The notes beneath the pieces were generated by a model. The model was not told the DNA's origin. It made no database searches and worked only from the letters and a program-made list of their open reading frames with translations. Made by a program: the position numbers and the translations under genes. A DNA stretch of 64,000 bases from an archaeon (GTDB lineage Archaea; Iainarchaeota; Iainarchaeia; Iainarchaeales; CSSED10-239): NCBI GenBank assembly GCA_023230325.1, contig JALNXN010000001.1:62001-126000 (forward strand). Reading direction: 5' to 3'. Positions 35,038-42,672 of this stretch are shown piece after piece (positions within the stretch are counted from its first letter, which is position 1; the number at the start of each line of letters is the position of its first letter).

Positions 35038-35373
35038 TTGAAAAAAACATTATCAAAATTATTTAATAAATCTATATCAAAAAAACCTAAGCCTACTATT
35101 AGAAAATCTGTAAATTTAAGTAATTTATCTGAATTAACTGCTGAAAGAAATAGAATTGGAAAAGAAATTTTAAAAGGACCTGATTCTAAATTATTTAAAA
35201 GTACTGTTCTTTTAGCTAGAGAAATTAATAAAAAAAAATTATCTGAAATACAAGTAATAGATATAGTTAACAAAAATTTTAATAAATATCCTGGTGTGAA
35301 AGAAGATGTTTTACTATACTTAAAATATGACTTTATGATTAGAAGTAATAAAGAACATAGTTCTAAAAAATAA
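35038..35373 (+). CDS. Basic hypothetical protein, 111 aa (cassette gene)
   Basis: TTG start with GGTGAT four bases before. The product has a Lys-rich N-terminus (KLFNKSISKKPKPTIRK) and a helical remainder (LTAERNRIGKEIL). No family recognised. It fills the first cassette-like interval, between elements 1 and 2; element 2 starts right at its stop codon. Confidence 0.55.
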   Translation: MKKTLSKLFNKSISKKPKPTIRKSVNLSNLSELTAERNRIGKEILKGPDSKLFKSTVLLAREINKKKLSEIQVIDIVNKNFNKYPGVKEDVLLYLKYDFMIRSNKEHSSKK

Positions 35374-35410
35374 AAGGAGCGTTTTTCACTTTAGGGTAGA
35401 AGCTCTTTTG
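35372..35410. repeat. Cassette-associated element 2
   Basis: Starts at the stop codon of the 111-aa gene. Left motif GAGCGTTTTTCACTTTAGGG and right part AGAAGCTC are present, joined with a shorter centre. AAAAGGAGC and GCTCTTTT form an inverted repeat with one bulge, so the element can fold. Confidence 0.75.
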
Positions 35411-35539
35411 TAGCTGATTTTTTAAAAATTAGTAGATGTAACCGTTTATAAATTTGTTGTCAACTTAATTATATATTATTTAATTTATATGGGGCTAAAT
35501 GATTTGTACTTTATAGAATGGTTATTGAATTAGATTATT

Positions 35540-35914
35540 ATGTTAGTTAAATTAGATCACATTTATTTATCTGTAAAAAACATGGATCGTGCAGTTAAAT
35601 TTTATGAAAATGTATTATCTTGTAAAGTAAAACATAGAGAGGATAATACTTGGGCTGATTTTGATATAGGAAAAGATGTTTATTTAGGTTTAATTGATCC
35701 AAAAATTATATCAAATAAACGTATTTGTGGGAATAATTCTGTTATTGTTTTTTGGACAGACAATGTTGATTTAATATTTTCTAAAATAAAGAAATTAGGT
35801 GTTAAAATAATACATAAACCTATAGATCTTGATTTTACTGATTATCCATATCGTTGTTTTCAATGTTATGATACAGAAGGTAATTTGTTAGAATTTGCAA
35901 AATATAATAAATGA
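35540..35914 (+). CDS. VOC-family (glyoxalase/dioxygenase-like) protein
   Basis: The 124-aa product has the two-module VOC fold: KLDHIYLSVKNMDRAVKFYENVL at the N-terminus (metal His) and FQCYDTEGNLLEFAKY at the C-terminus (metal Glu). Members include glyoxalases, ring-cleaving dioxygenases and antibiotic-binding proteins; the substrate cannot be told. It pairs with a GNAT gene in the second cassette-like interval. Confidence 0.88.
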   Translation: MLVKLDHIYLSVKNMDRAVKFYENVLSCKVKHREDNTWADFDIGKDVYLGLIDPKIISNKRICGNNSVIVFWTDNVDLIFSKIKKLGVKIIHKPIDLDFTDYPYRCFQCYDTEGNLLEFAKYNK

Positions 35915-35991
35915 AAAAAATGTAATTTTTTATTTTTAGTTTAAATTTTATTAAAACTTAAATTTAAATATATTTGTGTTATAATTTATTT

Positions 35992-36504
35992 ATGTTAAAA
36001 TATTTATATAATTCTGATATAATGTTAACTGATTTAAATTTTATTTTTGAAATTGCAGATAAAGAATTTGGATTTAAAGATGATCCTAATCAATATAATC
36101 CTACTGAATTAGAATTTTATAATTTACAAAAACAATTTCCTTTTTCTTTTTGTATTATTAAAGATAAAAATAAAATTATAGGATTTGTAACTTTATTACC
36201 TTGTTCTAAAAAATTAATGAATGATTTTTTAAGTAAGAAGATTAATGAAGCTGAACTTGTTAAAAATATTGATGAAAATATTAATTTGGATAATTTTGAT
36301 ACTTTATTTCTTACTGCTGCATATATAGATCCTAACTATAGAAAAAAAGGTATAATTAAAAAAACATATAAAGATATGATTCGTTTTTATTTAAATAAAA
36401 ATAGTAATTTAGTTTTATTTGGGTGGGTTTTTACAGATCAAGGATTATTATTAGGAAAAAAATTAAGTGCTGAATGTAATTTAGATTTTAAGTATATTAA
36501 ATAA
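35992..36504 (+). CDS. GNAT-family acetyltransferase (cassette gene)
   Basis: Start at the ATG at 35992; the TTG-led extension is less likely. The product (170 aa) shows KIIGFVTLLP (strand 4), LFLTAAYIDPNYRKKGIIKKTYKDMI (acetyl-CoA loop, RKKGI) and LFGWVFTDQGLLLGKKL. Acceptor unknown; such genes often modify antibiotics or toxins. Second gene of the VOC module. Confidence 0.8.
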   Translation: MLKYLYNSDIMLTDLNFIFEIADKEFGFKDDPNQYNPTELEFYNLQKQFPFSFCIIKDKNKIIGFVTLLPCSKKLMNDFLSKKINEAELVKNIDENINLDNFDTLFLTAAYIDPNYRKKGIIKKTYKDMIRFYLNKNSNLVLFGWVFTDQGLLLGKKLSAECNLDFKYIK

Positions 36505-36520
36505 AACTATTAAAACATAA

Positions 36521-36564
36521 AAGAATATTTTTCATTTTTGGTTTAAATCTCGCCAGAAGCTTAA
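36521..36564. repeat. Cassette-associated element 3
   Basis: The best complete example: GAATATTTTTCATTTTTGG, then TTTAAATCT and CGCCAGAAGCTTAA. It starts 17 bases after the GNAT stop and precedes the toxin-antitoxin pair. Confidence 0.8.
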
Positions 36565-36630
36565 TATCAAAAACATATCAAAAACATATCTTTTTAATTA
36601 TTTTTATATATAAATTATATGTGATTATTT

Positions 36631-36897
36631 ATGACTGAATTTTTAGTAAGATTAAAAGGCAAACCAAAAGAATATATGGATAGATTAATAGAAGATGGTT
36701 ATTTTAAAACAAAATCTGAAATTGTAAGACTTGGTATTTTAGAGGTAAGTATGAAATATTTATATAATGATATTTCTAAAGAAGAGTTAGGTCTTGTAGG
36801 TATTGCTGTTGAAAAAGAATTAAATGGTATTAAAAAAAATAAAAAAAAATTATATTCTGAAGAAGATTTTAAAAAAAAATATAAAGATTTAATATAA
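36631..36897 (+). CDS. Ribbon-helix-helix antitoxin
   Basis: The 88-aa product starts TEFLVRLKGKPKEYMDRLIEDGYFKTKSEIVRLGIL, seen in parts as a ribbon (EFLVRL), helix (EYMDRLIEDG) and KTKSEIVR turn, the ParD/CopG layout. It binds operator DNA and blocks the toxin through its C-terminal half (KKLYSEEDFKKKYKDLI). It lies 10 bases before the RelE/ParE-like toxin. GTGATT is four bases before ATG. Confidence 0.85.
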   Translation: MTEFLVRLKGKPKEYMDRLIEDGYFKTKSEIVRLGILEVSMKYLYNDISKEELGLVGIAVEKELNGIKKNKKKLYSEEDFKKKYKDLI

Positions 36898-36907
36898 GTG
36901 ATTATTT

Positions 36908-37177
36908 TTGAGTTTTAAAATAAGTTACACTCCAATATTTTTTAAAAGCTTAGATAATTTACCAATAGATCTTAGAAAAAGATTTTTTAAGAAAATTGAA
37001 AAAGTGAAACTAGAAGATATTTCTAGAAAGCATTTAAAGTATGGTCTTCCTTATTTTGTTGAAAAAGTTACTGATTCTTCAAGAATGATATATAAAATAG
37101 AGAAGGATCATTTAATTTTTGTAATTTGTTTTAAAAATCATAAAGATTATGAAAAGTGGTATCGTAATATGAAATGA
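36908..37177 (+). CDS. RelE/ParE-family toxin
   Basis: The 89-aa product reads FKISYTPIFFKSLDNLPIDLR then RFFKKIEKV, with DSSRMIYKIEKDHLIFVICF and KNHKDYEKWYRN, the strand pairs and C-terminal basic helix of RelE/ParE toxins. Such toxins cut mRNA on the ribosome or poison gyrase; the Arg in DSSRMIY and the terminal KWYR fit an mRNA interferase. TTG start with GTGATT just upstream. Its stop overlaps cassette element 4. Confidence 0.85.
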   Translation: MSFKISYTPIFFKSLDNLPIDLRKRFFKKIEKVKLEDISRKHLKYGLPYFVEKVTDSSRMIYKIEKDHLIFVICFKNHKDYEKWYRNMK

Positions 37178-37223
37178 GTACTTTTCACTTTAGATTTGAA
37201 TTTTTGTCATAAACTTTAAAAAG
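37175..37223. repeat. Cassette-associated element 4
   Basis: Begins within the toxin stop codon: GAGTACTTTTCACTTTAGA, then TTTGAATTTTTGTCATAAACTTTAA in place of the CGCCAGAAGCTTAA right motif. The left half is the best match to elements 2 and 6. Confidence 0.7.
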
Positions 37224-37279
37224 ATTTTTAACCATTTTATTTAAAAACATTTTATATCTATAATATATGGTTAATTATT

Positions 37280-38320
37280 ATGAAATATAAAAAATTCGAA
37301 ATGTTAAAAGTAGGCGATACTGTTGCTGTAATTGCTCCTTCAAGTGGTCTTTGTAAAGTATTTCCTCATATTTATAAAAATGGAATAAAAGTATTATTAG
37401 ATTTAGGATTAAAAGTAGTTGAATATCCTACAACTAAAAAATCTTTTGATTTTATAAGTAATAATCCTAAATTTAGAGCTAATGATGTTAATAATGCATT
37501 TAAAGATAAAAATATAAAAGCAATATTTACTGTTATTGGTGGAAATGATTGTAATAGAATACTTCCTTATTTAGATGAAACAATTATTAAAAATAATCCA
37601 AAAATATTTATGGGTTTTTCAGATACAGCTACATTAAATACTTATTTTAATCAATTGGGATTAATTACATTTAATGGGCCTTCAATAATGGCTGGTTTTT
37701 CTCAAATGTATGATTTAGAACAAAAATATTTAGAACATATAAAAGAAATATTATTTAATAATAATTCTAGTTATCAATATTTTGAATATAATAAATATGT
37801 GAATGGATATCTTGATTGGTCTAAAAAAGAAAATGTTGGTAAGGTTAAAAATAAAATAAAAAATGATGGATGGATATTTTTACAAGGTAAAGGAAAATTT
37901 GTTGGAGAATTATATGGTGGGTGCATAGAAGTATTAGAATTTACAAAATCTACAAAATATTTTCCTAAATTAAATTTCTTTAAAAATAAAATTCTTTTTT
38001 TTGAAACTTCAGAAGATAAACCTTCTTTAGATCAAATAAAATATATGTTAAGAAATTATGGTTTACAAGGTGTTTTTGATAAAATATCTGGTATTATTTT
38101 TGGAAGAGCAAGAGATTTTACAAAAAAAGAAAAAGATGAATTAAATAATGTTATATTAAAAATAGTTAGAGACGAGTTTAAAAATAATAAATTACCAATA
38201 ATTACAAATTTTGATATAGGGCATACTGATCCTCAACTAATTTTGCCTTTAGGGATTAAAACAGAAATTGATTGTTCTAAAAAAACAGTTAAATTAGTTG
38301 AAAATATATTTGTTAATTAA
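37280..38320 (+). CDS. MccF-like serine carboxypeptidase (S66 family)
   Basis: The 346-aa product matches LD-carboxypeptidase/MccF: VGDTVAVIAPSSG at the start, the GGNDCNRILPYLD segment, nucleophile Ser in FMGFSDTATLN, Glu in LFFETSEDKPS and His in FDIGHTDPQLILPLG. Members trim murein peptides or inactivate microcin C-like peptide-nucleotide antibiotics. With no murein likely here, self-protection or toxin immunity is the more natural role. It fills a whole cassette-like interval. Confidence 0.92.
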   Translation: MKYKKFEMLKVGDTVAVIAPSSGLCKVFPHIYKNGIKVLLDLGLKVVEYPTTKKSFDFISNNPKFRANDVNNAFKDKNIKAIFTVIGGNDCNRILPYLDETIIKNNPKIFMGFSDTATLNTYFNQLGLITFNGPSIMAGFSQMYDLEQKYLEHIKEILFNNNSSYQYFEYNKYVNGYLDWSKKENVGKVKNKIKNDGWIFLQGKGKFVGELYGGCIEVLEFTKSTKYFPKLNFFKNKILFFETSEDKPSLDQIKYMLRNYGLQGVFDKISGIIFGRARDFTKKEKDELNNVILKIVRDEFKNNKLPIITNFDIGHTDPQLILPLGIKTEIDCSKKTVKLVENIFVN

Positions 38321-38413
38321 AAGAGTATTTAATTTTAGTTCAATACAACTGGTTTTGGTCAGTTGACACCCAATGTTTGAGTTATAATAAAATATCGCCA
38401 GAAGCTTAAAAAG
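38321..38413. repeat. Cassette-associated element 5, with inserted CAGTTGACACCCAAT block
   Basis: Left motif AAGAGTATTTAATTTTAGTT starts at the MccF-like stop, and right motif ATCGCCAGAAGCTTAAA ends it, but about 45 bases lie between. That insert has the hairpin CAACTG/CAGTTG and CAGTTGACACCCAAT, which is the core of the 36-bp repeat at 1 and 4288. It links the two accessory regions. Confidence 0.75.
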
Positions 38414-38468
38414 AAAGCTTTTAACTTACATAAATTTTAACTGATAATAATTATATTTAAATAGTATA

Positions 38469-38996
38469 TTATATTTTTAATTTATTATAATCTAAAATGT
38501 AAACTCCCCATTTAACATTTTGATTTATATCACTTATAAATTCATTATGTTCTCCAATCTTTTCCCATCCTAAATTAGTATGTAATTCAATAGATTTATT
38601 ATTTTTTTCAGGATGTTCAGAGATTAATACCCACATTCCTGGAGAATGTTTTTTTTCAGCATCAACATAAGCTTTAACAAAATCTAAATAGTTACCTTTT
38701 TTTCTTGGATCTTTCATTACCGCATATGCGTGTATATAATTTTCTATAACTTTTTTTGGAATTTGACCCATATGCTTTTTAAAATCTGAGTTATTAAAAA
38801 AAGCAATTACATAAGTAGGTTCTTTAGGATTATCAACATATATTCTTGTAGCAGTAGAAAATATTTTTTTATAATCTTTTTTAAGTAGAAATCCTTTTGA
38901 TTTATTTTCTATATTTTGTATGTGATTTAATTCAGAAATTTCTAATAATTTATTTAATAATTTTCCTTTTGGTTTAACAATTTTATGTATTTTCAT
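38469..38996 (-). CDS. GNAT-family protein downstream of panD
   Basis: Start at ATG 38996. The 175-aa product contains YVIAFFNNSDFKKHMG, a weak acetyl-CoA loop region (DPRKKGNYLDFVKAYVD) and the typical GNAT end NKSIELHTNLGWEKIGEH. It starts 5 bases after the end of the panD reading frame, so they are co-transcribed. In enterobacteria a GNAT protein (PanZ) promotes PanD self-cleavage; a similar partner role is a tempting but unproven idea here. Confidence 0.75.
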   Translation of the reverse strand: MKIHKIVKPKGKLLNKLLEISELNHIQNIENKSKGFLLKKDYKKIFSTATRIYVDNPKEPTYVIAFFNNSDFKKHMGQIPKKVIENYIHAYAVMKDPRKKGNYLDFVKAYVDAEKKHSPGMWVLISEHPEKNNKSIELHTNLGWEKIGEHNEFISDINQNVKWGVYILDYNKLKI

Positions 38997-39001
38997 AAGT
39001 A

Positions 39002-39343
39002 TCAAAGATATTTAATAAATTTATTATTTTTATTTACTAATATTTTTTTAGATTTAATAGGTTTATCTGTAATTTCAAAAGCCATAATTACTACTTTTTA
39101 ACCTTTTTTAATTAGATTAGCAGTAGGACCATTCATTTCAATTTTACCTGAACCAGCTTCTCCAGGAATAACATTTGTTTCAAGTCTATTTCTTGAATCA
39201 AAAGATGTAATTAAAACTTTTTCATCTTCTATAATCCCTACTTTATCTATTAATTCTTTATCAATAGTTATACTTCCTACATATTCTTTTTTGGCTTCTG
39301 TAATAGTAGCCATATGTATTTTAGATTTCAGTATTACTTTCAT
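39002..39343 (-). pseudogene. panD: Aspartate 1-decarboxylase with in-frame stop
   Basis: Residues 1-81 match PanD: MKVILKSKIHMATITEAKKE, the self-cleavage site YVGSITID (Gly-Ser), and TNVIPGEAGSGKIEMNGPTA. A TAA (39098-39100) then interrupts exactly where PanD has G-D, and the same frame goes on KVVIMAFEITDKPIKSKK to a stop at 39002, the expected full length of about 113 codons. Pyruvoyl PanD makes beta-alanine for coenzyme A. It is either a nonsense pseudogene, a read-through gene, or makes a shortened protein. Confidence 0.85.
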
Positions 39344-39433
39344 AATTATCTTTCTTTTTTTAATATTAATATTAATGTATATTCTATTTATATATTTTAT
39401 CTTTTTTTAAAATTAATATAATATACTATTTAG

Positions 39434-39481
39434 AAAGATCACTTTTCACTTTAGATTAAAATATAGCTAAAAGTTTCTAAG
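39434..39481. repeat. Cassette-associated element 6
   Basis: GATCACTTTTCACTTTAGATT then AAAATATAGCTAAAAGTTTCTAAG. The left motif matches elements 2 and 4 almost exactly; the right motif is diverged. It is the last of the series and lies between panD and tspO. Confidence 0.7.
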
Positions 39482-39601
39482 TTTTTATTTTAAAATTATT
39501 TTATATACAAATAGATTTATTATTTTAAAACAAATGTTTATATAATCTTTTAAATATAATATTATAATATAAAAATTAATTAATAAGATAAATTGTTTAT
39601 T

Positions 39602-40081
39602 ATGAAAAAGAATTTAAAATATTTTATAATCTCTCTTATATCGGTTATAATAACTGCTTTTTTAGGTTCAATATTTACTAGCAGAAATATACCTTTCTGG
39701 TATAAAACAATTAATCTACCTAGTCTAGTTCCACCTAATTTTGTTTTCCCAATTGTTTGGAATATTTTATTTATTTTAATGATTATTTCTTTTTACTTAA
39801 TATTAATTAATAAATCTAAAAAAAATACTGACTTTAGAAAAATTGCAATTTGGTTATTTTCAATTCAATTAATATTTAATATTTTATGGTCATTATTATT
39901 TTTTGAATTAAATTTATTATTATTAGTCTGTATTGAAATTATAATTTTAGAAATTTTAATATTATTTTCAATAATTTATTTTTATAAAATTAATAAGCTT
40001 GCTGCATATTTATTAATACCTTATTTTTTGTGGGTTTTATTTGCTACATTTTTAACAATATCTGTTTTTATTTTAAATTAA
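39602..40081 (+). CDS. tspO: TspO/MBR family membrane protein
   Basis: The product (159 aa from ATG 39602) has five membrane helices with family hallmarks: FWYKTINLPSLVPPNFVFPIVW in the first loop and helix 2, LFNILWSLLFF in helix 3, and the final PYFLWVLFATFLTISVFILN. TspO proteins bind porphyrins and cholesterol-like molecules and are tied to stress. It follows cassette element 6 but resembles core DPANN genes. The next gene starts 12 bases later. Confidence 0.92.
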   Translation: MKKNLKYFIISLISVIITAFLGSIFTSRNIPFWYKTINLPSLVPPNFVFPIVWNILFILMIISFYLILINKSKKNTDFRKIAIWLFSIQLIFNILWSLLFFELNLLLLVCIEIIILEILILFSIIYFYKINKLAAYLLIPYFLWVLFATFLTISVFILN

Positions 40082-40093
40082 CTTGTGATTTTT

Positions 40094-40846
40094 ATGTTAA
40101 GTGTTTGGTTATATTCAATAATTAGTGTTTTAATTGTTAGTTTAATTTCATTAATTGGAATCATAACTCTTTTTTTTAAAATAAAAAAAATGAATAATAT
40201 ATTACTATTTGCAATTAGCTTTTCAGCAGGTGCTTTAATTGGAGATGCAATTTTACATATTTTACCTGAGTTAGTTAAAGATGGTGGATTTACTTTATCT
40301 TTATCTCTATTTTTTATTTTTGGTTTAATTATATTTTTTATTTTAGAAAAGTTTATTCATTGGAGACACTGCCATGTTCCAACTTCAAAAAAGCATCCTC
40401 ATCCTTTTGCTTATATGAATCTTGTAGGGGACGCTTTACATAACTTTATTGATGGATTAGTTATTGGTGGAACTTATTTAGTTTCAATTCCAATTGGGAT
40501 AGCAACAACTATTGCTGTAATTTTACATGAAATTCCACAAGAAATAGGTGATTTTGGAGTTTTGATACATGGAGGCTTTACAATTAAAAAAGCATTAGTT
40601 ATGAATTTTTTAACAGCTTTAACTTCTATTGTAGGAGTTGTTATTGCATTATTACTTGGACAAGTTAGTTCTACTTTTTTAAACATTATTTTAGCAATAA
40701 CTGCAGGTGGTTTTATTTACATTGCTACTGCTGATTTAATTCCTGAATTAAAAAAAGAAACAAATATTTATAAATCATTAATTCAATTGTTAGGTATTTT
40801 TTTAGGAATTGGAGTTATGTTAATATTATTACTTTTGTTAGGTTAA
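40094..40846 (+). CDS. ZIP-family metal transporter
   Basis: Start at ATG 40094 after GTGATT. The 250-aa product has about seven membrane helices, a His-rich loop (HWRHCHVPTSKKHPHPF), helix 4 with LHNFIDGLVIG and helix 5 with LHEIPQEIGDFG, the metal-binding pair of ZIP transporters. It imports zinc or iron into the cytosol. Probably co-transcribed with tspO. Confidence 0.92.
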   Translation: MLSVWLYSIISVLIVSLISLIGIITLFFKIKKMNNILLFAISFSAGALIGDAILHILPELVKDGGFTLSLSLFFIFGLIIFFILEKFIHWRHCHVPTSKKHPHPFAYMNLVGDALHNFIDGLVIGGTYLVSIPIGIATTIAVILHEIPQEIGDFGVLIHGGFTIKKALVMNFLTALTSIVGVVIALLLGQVSSTFLNIILAITAGGFIYIATADLIPELKKETNIYKSLIQLLGIFLGIGVMLILLLLLG

Positions 40847-40923
40847 TTTTTAATTGATTTTTTAAATTAGAAGTTAATATAAATTAAATTACATATAGAT
40901 ATATTACTTAAAAGTGATTTTTT

Positions 40924-41790
40924 ATGAAAACTATTAAACAAGTAAATGATATTAAAAAAAGAAATAATATTAAACAAGCAAATAAAATTAAATTAGAAAA
41001 AAATATTATTGACGTTAAAAATTTAACTAAGTTTTATGGTTCTTTTGAAGCTGTTAGTGATGTTTCTTTTTCAGTTAAAAAAGGAGAAGTTTTTGCATTT
41101 TTAGGTCCAAATGGTGCTGGAAAATCTACAACTATTAAAATCTTAACTACTCTTTTAAAATTTAATAAAGGAAGTATTACAATTAATAACTATGATGTTT
41201 TAAAAGATCCAAATAAAGTTAGAGAGTTTTTTGGAATTGTTTTTCAAGATCCTAGTGTAGATGAAGAACTAACTGCTTATGAAAATATGAAGATTCATTC
41301 TGTTTTATATAGTTTAGAAAAATCTCTTGCTGAAAAAAGAATTGAAAAGTTTTTAAAAGTTGTTGAACTTTGGGATAGAAAAGATGATTTGGTAAGTAAA
41401 TTTTCTGGTGGTATGAAAAGAAGACTTGAAATTGCAAGAGGTTTACTTCATGTTCCAAAAATTTTATTTTTAGATGAACCAACAGTAGGCTTAGATCCTC
41501 AAACAAGAAAGCATATTTGGAACTATATTTTAGAAATTAATAAAAAAGAAAAAGTAACTATCTTTTTTACAACACACTATATGGATGAAGTTGAAAAGGT
41601 AGCTAATAAGATTGCAATAATTGATAAAGGTAAAATTATTGAAAAAGGAACAATTTCAGATTTTAAAAAGCAAACAAAATCTAAGACTTTAGAAGAGGCT
41701 TTTATTAAAATTACAGGTTATAATATTAGAGAAGAAGAATCAAGTTCTTTAGATCAATTAAGACAAAGAAGGAAAATAAGAAGAAGGTAA
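40924..41790 (+). CDS. ABC transporter ATP-binding protein (DrrA type)
   Basis: The 288-aa product has a 30-residue Lys/Asn-rich lead, then Walker A GPNGAGKST, Q-loop VFQDPSVDE, signature KFSGGMKRRLEIARG, Walker B ILFLDEPTVGLDP and H-loop FFTTHYMDE. The C-terminal extension (KTLEEAFIKITG) is typical of the DrrA/NodI exporter group. It powers export of lipids or drugs with the permease encoded 5 bases downstream. Confidence 0.95.
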   Translation: MKTIKQVNDIKKRNNIKQANKIKLEKNIIDVKNLTKFYGSFEAVSDVSFSVKKGEVFAFLGPNGAGKSTTIKILTTLLKFNKGSITINNYDVLKDPNKVREFFGIVFQDPSVDEELTAYENMKIHSVLYSLEKSLAEKRIEKFLKVVELWDRKDDLVSKFSGGMKRRLEIARGLLHVPKILFLDEPTVGLDPQTRKHIWNYILEINKKEKVTIFFTTHYMDEVEKVANKIAIIDKGKIIEKGTISDFKKQTKSKTLEEAFIKITGYNIREEESSSLDQLRQRRKIRRR

Positions 41791-41795
41791 CTATT

Positions 41796-42542
41796 ATGGG
41801 GGTAATTTATGCACTTTGGCAAAGACAATTAAAAAGATTTTATAGGCAAAAATCTAGAGTTATTGGTTCAATTGCTCAACCTTTACTTTTCTTAGTAGCT
41901 TTAGGCTTTGGTTTTGGATCAATCTTTCAGGAAGCAGGAAGAGGAAGTTACATACAATTTCTAGTACCTGGAATTATTGCTATGAGTATTTTATTTTCTT
42001 CAATATTTTCAGGAATTGAAATCATTTGGGATAAACAATTTGGTTTTTTAAAAGAAACATTAGTTGCTCCTGTTTCAAGGCTTAGGATAATGATTGGAAG
42101 AACTCTTGGTGGTGCAACAATTGCAGTTTTACAAGGTCTATTAATTTTAATTATTTCTTTTGCTTTTGGATTTAAATTAAATAATTTAGCTTTACTTCCT
42201 CTTGCAATTTTGTTTATGATACTTACTGCTATTGTCTTTACAGCTTTAGGTACTGCAATTGCTTCTAGATTAAATGATATGCAGGGTTTTCAATTGTTAA
42301 TGAATCTTTTAATAATGCCTTTATTTTTTCTATCAGGAGCATTATTTCCTTTAACAGATTTACCAAAAGCTATAAACTTTATTATAAGAATCAACCCATT
42401 AACCTACTGTGTTGATGCCATTAGGTATTTTTTAACATCTATGTCATCTATACCAATATTTGTAAGTTCAATTGTAATTGTTTCTTATTTAATTATATTT
42501 GTTTTTATTGGAAGTTATTTATTTAGTAGAATGGAAATTTAA
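41796..42542 (+). CDS. ABC-2 type permease (DrrB type)
   Basis: The 248-aa product has six membrane helices and the ABC-2 pattern: N-terminal WQRQLKRFYRQKSRVIGSI, GFLKETLVAPVSRLRIMIGRTLGG coupling region, NLLIMPLFFLSGALFPLTDLP and INPLTYCVDAIRYFL. It partners the ATP-binding protein just upstream to export an unknown hydrophobic substrate. Confidence 0.95.
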   Translation: MGVIYALWQRQLKRFYRQKSRVIGSIAQPLLFLVALGFGFGSIFQEAGRGSYIQFLVPGIIAMSILFSSIFSGIEIIWDKQFGFLKETLVAPVSRLRIMIGRTLGGATIAVLQGLLILIISFAFGFKLNNLALLPLAILFMILTAIVFTALGTAIASRLNDMQGFQLLMNLLIMPLFFLSGALFPLTDLPKAINFIIRINPLTYCVDAIRYFLTSMSSIPIFVSSIVIVSYLIIFVFIGSYLFSRMEI

Positions 42543-42551
42543 AAGTATAAA

Positions 42552-42616
42552 ATATTACTTTTTATGAGAATATTTTTTTTTATGAGAATATTACTTTTTA
42601 TGAGAATATTTTTTTT
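42552..42616. repeat. Three-copy short repeat after ABC permease
   Basis: TTTTTATGAGAATATT occurs three times within about 65 bases, spaced by T-runs. It is non-coding and T-rich, so it may help end transcription. Confidence 0.7.
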
Positions 42617-42672
42617 TAAAATAAATAAATTATCTTTTAAAACCTTACTTTATAATATATACTTGATAGTGT

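Noticed and set aside
34941-39481. Classical integron attC sites
   Set aside because: Only element 1 shows a GCTTAAC/GTTAAC-like core; the others lack RYYYAAC...GTTRRRY ends and no integrase is seen. A looser cassette-like reading is kept as a finding.
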